Part shown: positions 33,401 to 37,792 of the stretch, piece by piece | Position numbering within the stretch: the stretch's first letter is position 1 | Layout: each line of letters starts with the position of its first letter | Source of the DNA: an uncultured Hyphomonadaceae bacterium | Lineage (GTDB): Bacteria > Pseudomonadota > Alphaproteobacteria > Caulobacterales > Hyphomonadaceae | DNA length: 37,792 nucleotides | NCBI GenBank assembly: GCA_913056435.1 | Contig: CAJXMY010000004.1 | Span: 1-37,792, forward strand | Direction: 5' to 3' | Translations under genes and position numbers: made by a program | The notes under the pieces: generated by a model | What the model was told of the DNA's origin: nothing | What the model saw: only the letters and a program-made list of their open reading frames with translations | The model's database searches: none

Positions 33401-35366
33401 AGGCCGCCGTTCCGCCGGCCTCGACGCGGCCTTCAAACGCCGCTCGCGTGCCGACATAGAGCGACGCGGGTCGATAGGCCAGTCTGAGGCTTTCCGACAC
33501 GGCACGTCCGCCCGGCTCAAGAACACTGACCACGGTGTTGAGCCGCAAGGGCCGGTCGGCCGACTGGCCGCGCCCTTGTGGACGGATCCGCACCGTGGTC
33601 TGTCCCAGCCCATCGGTCGTGCGGGGTTCCGGTGTGATCATTTCCTGCCGGAAATTCTGATCATGGCGGCCCCATCGAAACCCGTCATATCCCGGGAAGG
33701 GCGACGGGTCCGGCTCAAGCCGCACCTGTGTCTGAACGGTCAGCCCGGCGCCGGGCGCGCCGTAAAGAAAACGGCTGGACACGTCGATCAGCCGGCTTCC
33801 CTGTGGGTCTGTCAGAGCGGTATCCTCCGCACCAAGCTCAACGGCAATGCGCTGCGGCACGAAATCTTCCACCGAATAGGAGACATCCCCCACGCGGCCG
33901 AGGCCATCAAGCCTGACTTCCGTTCGCCAGGTTCCGCGCGACGCCGTGGCCGGCAAGTCGAGATCGCGCTGCAGGCTGCCGGCCATACCGATCGTAAAAC
34001 GGGACCGCTGTGCCTCCACACCGTTGGGCCGGAATGTCACCAGCGTACCGGTCCTGTCCGCCACGGCGCGCCCCGTCCGGTCGCGCAGCATCGCGGTCAG
34101 GTGGACGGTCTCCCCGGGCCGGTAAATGCCTCTTTCGGTATAGACGAAACCATCAACCTCGTGCGGGGTGGCCCGGCCCCCAGTCGCAAAAGCCGACAGA
34201 TCCACCGGCGCGCGCTCCAGGTCGAGCATGGCGGTATCGCCTTTAAGCCCGGAGGCGAGGACCAGTTTCGGTGCCATGGGTCCGGTTCCGGCCAGCAGCT
34301 CAGCATTAAACTGAACCTTCCCGTTCACGCCCGTTGTGCTCTCGCCCAGAATCTCATTGTTGCGGGCAATCAGGCGGATCCGGGTGTTGGGCATGACCTT
34401 ACCGTCCTGAAGGGATCGCAGGCTCACATCGAGCCCGCTGTCACTTCGATAAGCCGTCAGGGCAAGATCCGTCAGCAGGATCCAACGCCGGGCCGAGGCC
34501 GCAGGGCCATCGCGCCGGCTAATCGGCTTTGCATCTTCGAGGCTGACAAAATAGGCCCCCGGCGCAAGGCTTCCGATGACGTCCGGCAGGGGAAAGATCG
34601 TCGTAACCGGGGCATTGCGCACCGAGTCGATCCCCATCGTCCCGCTCCAGACCTCGGCCGCAACGTCGTCAGGGTTCTCGCCACCATAGAGATAGCCATA
34701 ACGGCCCTCGGGGGTGGTTTCACCCTGTGTCACGGATTTGAAGACCAGCGCCCGGTCATTGACCCGGGCCACACGGATCCGGACCTGATCAACATTCACC
34801 GTCTCTACAGCGAGGCCATCGGCGTCCTCTCTGGGCAAAATCACACCCGCCCCCCGGAAGCCGACATAAGCCGGCCGGTCTTCGAAGCTCAGCGAAACCT
34901 CCTCCTCCCGGCCCAGACGGCTACCATCGAGCGCGGGCAGGCCCTCGCGCAGGGTCGCGGTGTAGGTTGACGCAAAACTCAGCCCGTCCAGACAGAGGTC
35001 ACGGCCCTCCACGCTGTAGGCGGGTTCGGAATTGCCGCGGACCGGAACAAAGACGGCATAGTCAATGTCGGGATCCAGCGGTCTTGAAAAGACGAGGCAG
35101 GCGCGCGGCTGGGCCTGTGTCAGGTCCGGGGCGTAGCGGATATAGGCGAAAGGCGCGTCACCCTGTTCACTGACATATTGCTGTCGTTGCCGGTCCCGCC
35201 GCTCCACGGCGACCTGGCTGGCGCGCGACCGTGACACCACTTCACCGGCCTGAACCTCCGGCTCCGGGGGCAGTTCCGGGGCGGCGTCACGCCCCCCACA
35301 GGCCGCCAGAGACGCCACAAATAAGCCGAATATCCCCCCAAGGAGCCCGGACCGCATGTTTCGCAT
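30408..35366 (-). CDS. Bacterial alpha-2-macroglobulin lipoprotein with thioester motif
   Basis: 1652 residues. A signal peptide ends in LAAC (Cys23), so it should be lipidated and held at the periplasmic face of a membrane. Successive beta-sandwich MG domains follow; residues ~380-520 show GRATPHEVDGFVYTERGIYRPGETVHLTAM, the macroglobulin bait-region neighbour. The thioester motif YPYGCTEQTVSRALPLLY has Cys1176 and a matching Gln (CxEQ), so covalent trapping is possible. An alpha-alpha toroid (TAVGDLLNRQGAGGAFGLW, FLYRAREAGYEVP) surrounds it. These proteins are thought to trap foreign proteases that enter when the wall is breached, which fits coupling to PBP1C repair. AGGAGG lies 9 bases before the ATG. 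Confidence 0.94.
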   Translation of the reverse strand: MRNMRSGLLGGIFGLFVASLAACGGRDAAPELPPEPEVQAGEVVSRSRASQVAVERRDRQRQQYVSEQGDAPFAYIRYAPDLTQAQPRACLVFSRPLDPDIDYAVFVPVRGNSEPAYSVEGRDLCLDGLSFASTYTATLREGLPALDGSRLGREEEVSLSFEDRPAYVGFRGAGVILPREDADGLAVETVNVDQVRIRVARVNDRALVFKSVTQGETTPEGRYGYLYGGENPDDVAAEVWSGTMGIDSVRNAPVTTIFPLPDVIGSLAPGAYFVSLEDAKPISRRDGPAASARRWILLTDLALTAYRSDSGLDVSLRSLQDGKVMPNTRIRLIARNNEILGESTTGVNGKVQFNAELLAGTGPMAPKLVLASGLKGDTAMLDLERAPVDLSAFATGGRATPHEVDGFVYTERGIYRPGETVHLTAMLRDRTGRAVADRTGTLVTFRPNGVEAQRSRFTIGMAGSLQRDLDLPATASRGTWRTEVRLDGLGRVGDVSYSVEDFVPQRIAVELGAEDTALTDPQGSRLIDVSSRFLYGAPGAGLTVQTQVRLEPDPSPFPGYDGFRWGRHDQNFRQEMITPEPRTTDGLGQTTVRIRPQGRGQSADRPLRLNTVVSVLEPGGRAVSESLRLAYRPASLYVGTRAAFEGRVEAGGTAAFDLAVVDAGGVGRTEELSWKLLAIDYHYDWYREDGRWRWRRSRTVRTVNEGALGTDDGSARLEISGLEWGEHELHVRHGDGAAASRRFYVGWGGAESAEGVEAPDRVQVLVDEQNVVPGRPAALTIVPPYDGEAQIVVATDSMLTTETRPVRVEGTEVILPVTDDWGEGAYVMVTVFTPRDPIVQAKPRRAVGVGYVPVDMADRTFSVAIEAPELVRPGQSQTVRVDVDGGPREKAFVTLAAVDEGILRLTKFDSPDPVDWYFGRKALGVSLYDDYGRLLDPNLGLPAEVRSGGDQLGGEGLTVVPTQTVALFSGVVEVGRNNAAEITFDLPEFNGEVRLMAVAWSASGLGAASQAMTIRDRAPADLILPRFLAPGDTAVATVSVDNVELGEGTFRTRLDSTRPVTVATAELGARLAPGQRLDEGFRISSDGAGVARLRLSVDGPENYSVDRTYPIQSRSAFLPVTTYDQTLMEAGQTFVPGENLLDGFVADTATISVSFSGLPVDSGALYASLSSYPYGCTEQTVSRALPLLYADRLNLAGGDGAAEAEHVSSVQTAVGDLLNRQGAGGAFGLWREGDRNASPWLGAYTTDFLYRAREAGYEVPLSALDRAYGALRDVAEGEAWRVYGYDTEVYESRWHSDTRTRLMQRSSAYALYVLARAGRADISRLRYLHDRDLQAIRSPLARAHLGAGLALMGDRARAQSAFDAAEQALGYRNSGDYYQTELRDLAGVIALAAETGFNDHVARLSERLAEDSPEPEQLTTQEKAFLLLAVSGLDTGEQGRLDIDGDRRFDERARRFTLTAADLDRGVSFRVRRGSAPLFRSVMVRGAPDRAPPAASRALTIEKTLRDLRGRPVDLADIRQGDQLVVSLTLTPRQRRNNPVIIADLLPAGFEIEAVLRPSDGAVAGGEDGAYAWVGTLNRAKTAEARDDRFVAAIDLVDRPQRLAYLVRAVTPGRFVLPGVVAEDMYRPDVFARSSSGMVEISATGLGAGGAP

Positions 35367-35471
35367 GGGATTTTTCCTCCTGTGGTGATTATCTTTACAC
35401 GCGTTTGAGATGCCGCCAACAGGGCGGAACTAAGGTAATTTCGCCATCTTTTGGAGTTCAGGATCGGTGTT

Positions 35472-36659
35472 GTGGAAAAATATGACTGCCTGATCCTTGG
35501 CGCCGGCGCCGCCGGCCTGTTCTGCGCGGCCAGAACCGCTGCACGCGGCCGCCGGACCCTGGTGATCGACCACAGTGCCAAACCCGCCGAAAAAGTGCGG
35601 ATCTCGGGTGGGGGGCGGTGCAATTTCACCAATCTCAACACCCGGGCCGAGACCTTCCTGTCAGATAATCCCCATTTCGCGAAGTCCGCCCTCGCCCGCT
35701 ACCAGCCAGAGGATTTCTGTGCCCTGATGCAGGCCCACGGGTTGAGCTGGACGGAGAAAACCCTTGGCCAGCTGTTCTGCGACCAGAAAAGTGGGGCCAT
35801 CATCGAGATGCTGCTCAAGGAGGTCGCCGCCAGTGGCGCGAGCCTGCGCCTGAACACGCCGGTCAGCGACGTCCGGCACACGGTGGACGGCTTTGTGGTG
35901 TCCACGCCGGATGGCCCGCTCCAGGCAGAGAGTCTCGTCGTAGCGACGGGGGGGCTGTCCATCCCGAAAATGGGTGCAACTGGCTTGGCCTATGATGTTG
36001 CCAGACAGTTCGGACACGAGGTCGTTCCCGTCCGACCCGCCCTCGTGCCGTTCGTCTTCGACGGCGAGACCAAGGCCGACTTTGCGACCCTGGCCGGGGT
36101 GTCCCTTCCCGTCCGCGCCCGCGCCGGCAACGGGCCGAGCTTCGACGAAGCCCTGCTTTTTACTCATCGCGGTCTGTCAGGACCCGCCATCCTGCAAGCC
36201 TCCTCCTACTGGGCGGAGGGCGAGGCGCTGACGCTGAACCTCCTTGCAGAACCGCTCGGTCGACCGACCTTCATGCAGCAGCGTCAGGACACCCCCTCCA
36301 GGCCCCTTCAGAAAGCGCTTGGGCACCTGTTTCCTGCCCGGCTGGCGCCACTTCTGACCCGGTTCATTTCCGGCGCTGTCCAACGGCCTTTGCAACAGAT
36401 TTCCGAACGCGATCTCCGCGCCCTCGACGAGGCGCTGAGCCAGTGGGCCCTGCACCCGTCCGGCACCGAGGGCTGGCGAACCGCGGAGGTGACCGCCGGA
36501 GGCGTCGCCACAAATGGCCTGTCGTCCCGGACGCTGGCCAGCCATCATGTCAAAGGCCTGTTCTTCATCGGGGAATGCGTCGATGTGACCGGCTGGCTCG
36601 GCGGTTATAATTTCCAGTGGGCATGGGCCAGCGCAGCCGCCGCCGCCGAGGTGGCCTGA
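35472..36659 (+). CDS. HI0933/YhiN-family NAD(P)/FAD-dependent oxidoreductase
   Basis: 395 residues from GTG 35472 (MEKYDCLILGAGAAG); AGGA lies 8 bases upstream, which I prefer to the TTG at 35451 used by the track. FAD-binding GAGAAGLFCA at the start, AEKVRISGGGRCNFTN, LVVATGGLSIPKMGATG, and a C-terminal TAEVTAGGVATNGLSSRTLASHHVKGLFFIGECVDVTGWLGGYNFQWAW match the HI0933 family. The reaction is not well established; it is cytoplasmic. Divergent from the alpha-2-macroglobulin gene and convergent with the chimeric guaB fragment. It could be called aminoacetone oxidase-like, but that is not demonstrated. Confidence 0.93.
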   Translation: MEKYDCLILGAGAAGLFCAARTAARGRRTLVIDHSAKPAEKVRISGGGRCNFTNLNTRAETFLSDNPHFAKSALARYQPEDFCALMQAHGLSWTEKTLGQLFCDQKSGAIIEMLLKEVAASGASLRLNTPVSDVRHTVDGFVVSTPDGPLQAESLVVATGGLSIPKMGATGLAYDVARQFGHEVVPVRPALVPFVFDGETKADFATLAGVSLPVRARAGNGPSFDEALLFTHRGLSGPAILQASSYWAEGEALTLNLLAEPLGRPTFMQQRQDTPSRPLQKALGHLFPARLAPLLTRFISGAVQRPLQQISERDLRALDEALSQWALHPSGTEGWRTAEVTAGGVATNGLSSRTLASHHVKGLFFIGECVDVTGWLGGYNFQWAWASAAAAAEVA

Positions 36660-36679
36660 CACGGCCGCGGACACCCCGC

Positions 36680-37792
<1,113 letters not shown>

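Noticed and set aside
31167-34970. Long forward ORFs (648 and 600 codons) opposite the alpha-2-macroglobulin gene
   Set aside because: Antisense shadows with basic, motif-free translations; the opposite strand encodes a continuous 1652-residue family member.

Overview
This window is a gene-dense, GC-rich chromosomal segment of an alphaproteobacterium, probably aerobic. The assignment rests on several signals: the gene order MerR regulator / ihfA / fabH / plsX / cytochrome bc1 chaperone / bamE; the operon glyA-nrdR-ribD-ribE-ribB-ribH-nusB-thiL; a C4-pathway 5-aminolevulinate synthase; a MucR/Ros-family regulator; and a tRNA-His with no encoded G-1. The species cannot be named from the sequence. 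Nearly everything is housekeeping. I see no CRISPR array, prophage, insertion sequence or defence island.

Layout. 1-3.4 kb: 5' part of murA (cut by the window edge), a CIA30-like protein, tRNA-Thr, a 47-residue ORF below the ORF-track cutoff, tRNA-Leu, a small transaldolase, a putative lipoprotein and tRNA-Pro. 3.4-7.5 kb: the fatty acid/phospholipid block (MerR, ihfA, fabH, plsX), a cytochrome bc1 chaperone and divergent bamE. 7.5-10.1 kb: a VOC protein and a proton-pumping pyrophosphatase with a clear terminator. 10.3-16.3 kb: one tightly packed operon for serine/glycine conversion, nrd control, riboflavin synthesis, NusB and ThiL. 16.3-20.7 kb: an AT-rich control region, a MucR-like regulator, hemA, a class II aldolase-like protein, NAD kinase and an unknown protein. 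20.7-25.2 kb: secF-secD-yajC, an HD-domain protein and a Pcm-like methyltransferase. 25.3-26.7 kb: tRNA-Cys, a candidate structured RNA, tRNA-Asn, a hotdog-like protein and tRNA-His. 26.8-36.7 kb: an EthA-like flavin monooxygenase, the pbpC / alpha-2-macroglobulin pair and an HI0933-type flavoprotein. 36.7 kb to end: an in-frame chimera of the C-terminal half of IMP dehydrogenase and a NuoL fragment.

What stands out. (1) The final ORF joins two unrelated proteins exactly at a short shared stretch (VIAGN). This is best read as an assembly chimera, with about the last 460 bp from another genome, possibly planctomycete-like. (2) The riboflavin operon lacks two expected activities: its RibD has only the reductase domain, and the C-terminal GTP cyclohydrolase II-like half of its RibB has lost the zinc cysteines (RibBX type). 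(3) The MucR-like regulator has lost both zinc-binding histidines. (4) A run of three small hairpins plus a strong terminator lies between tRNA-Cys and tRNA-Asn and may be an sRNA or a tRNA trailer. I did not find a convincing wholly new system.
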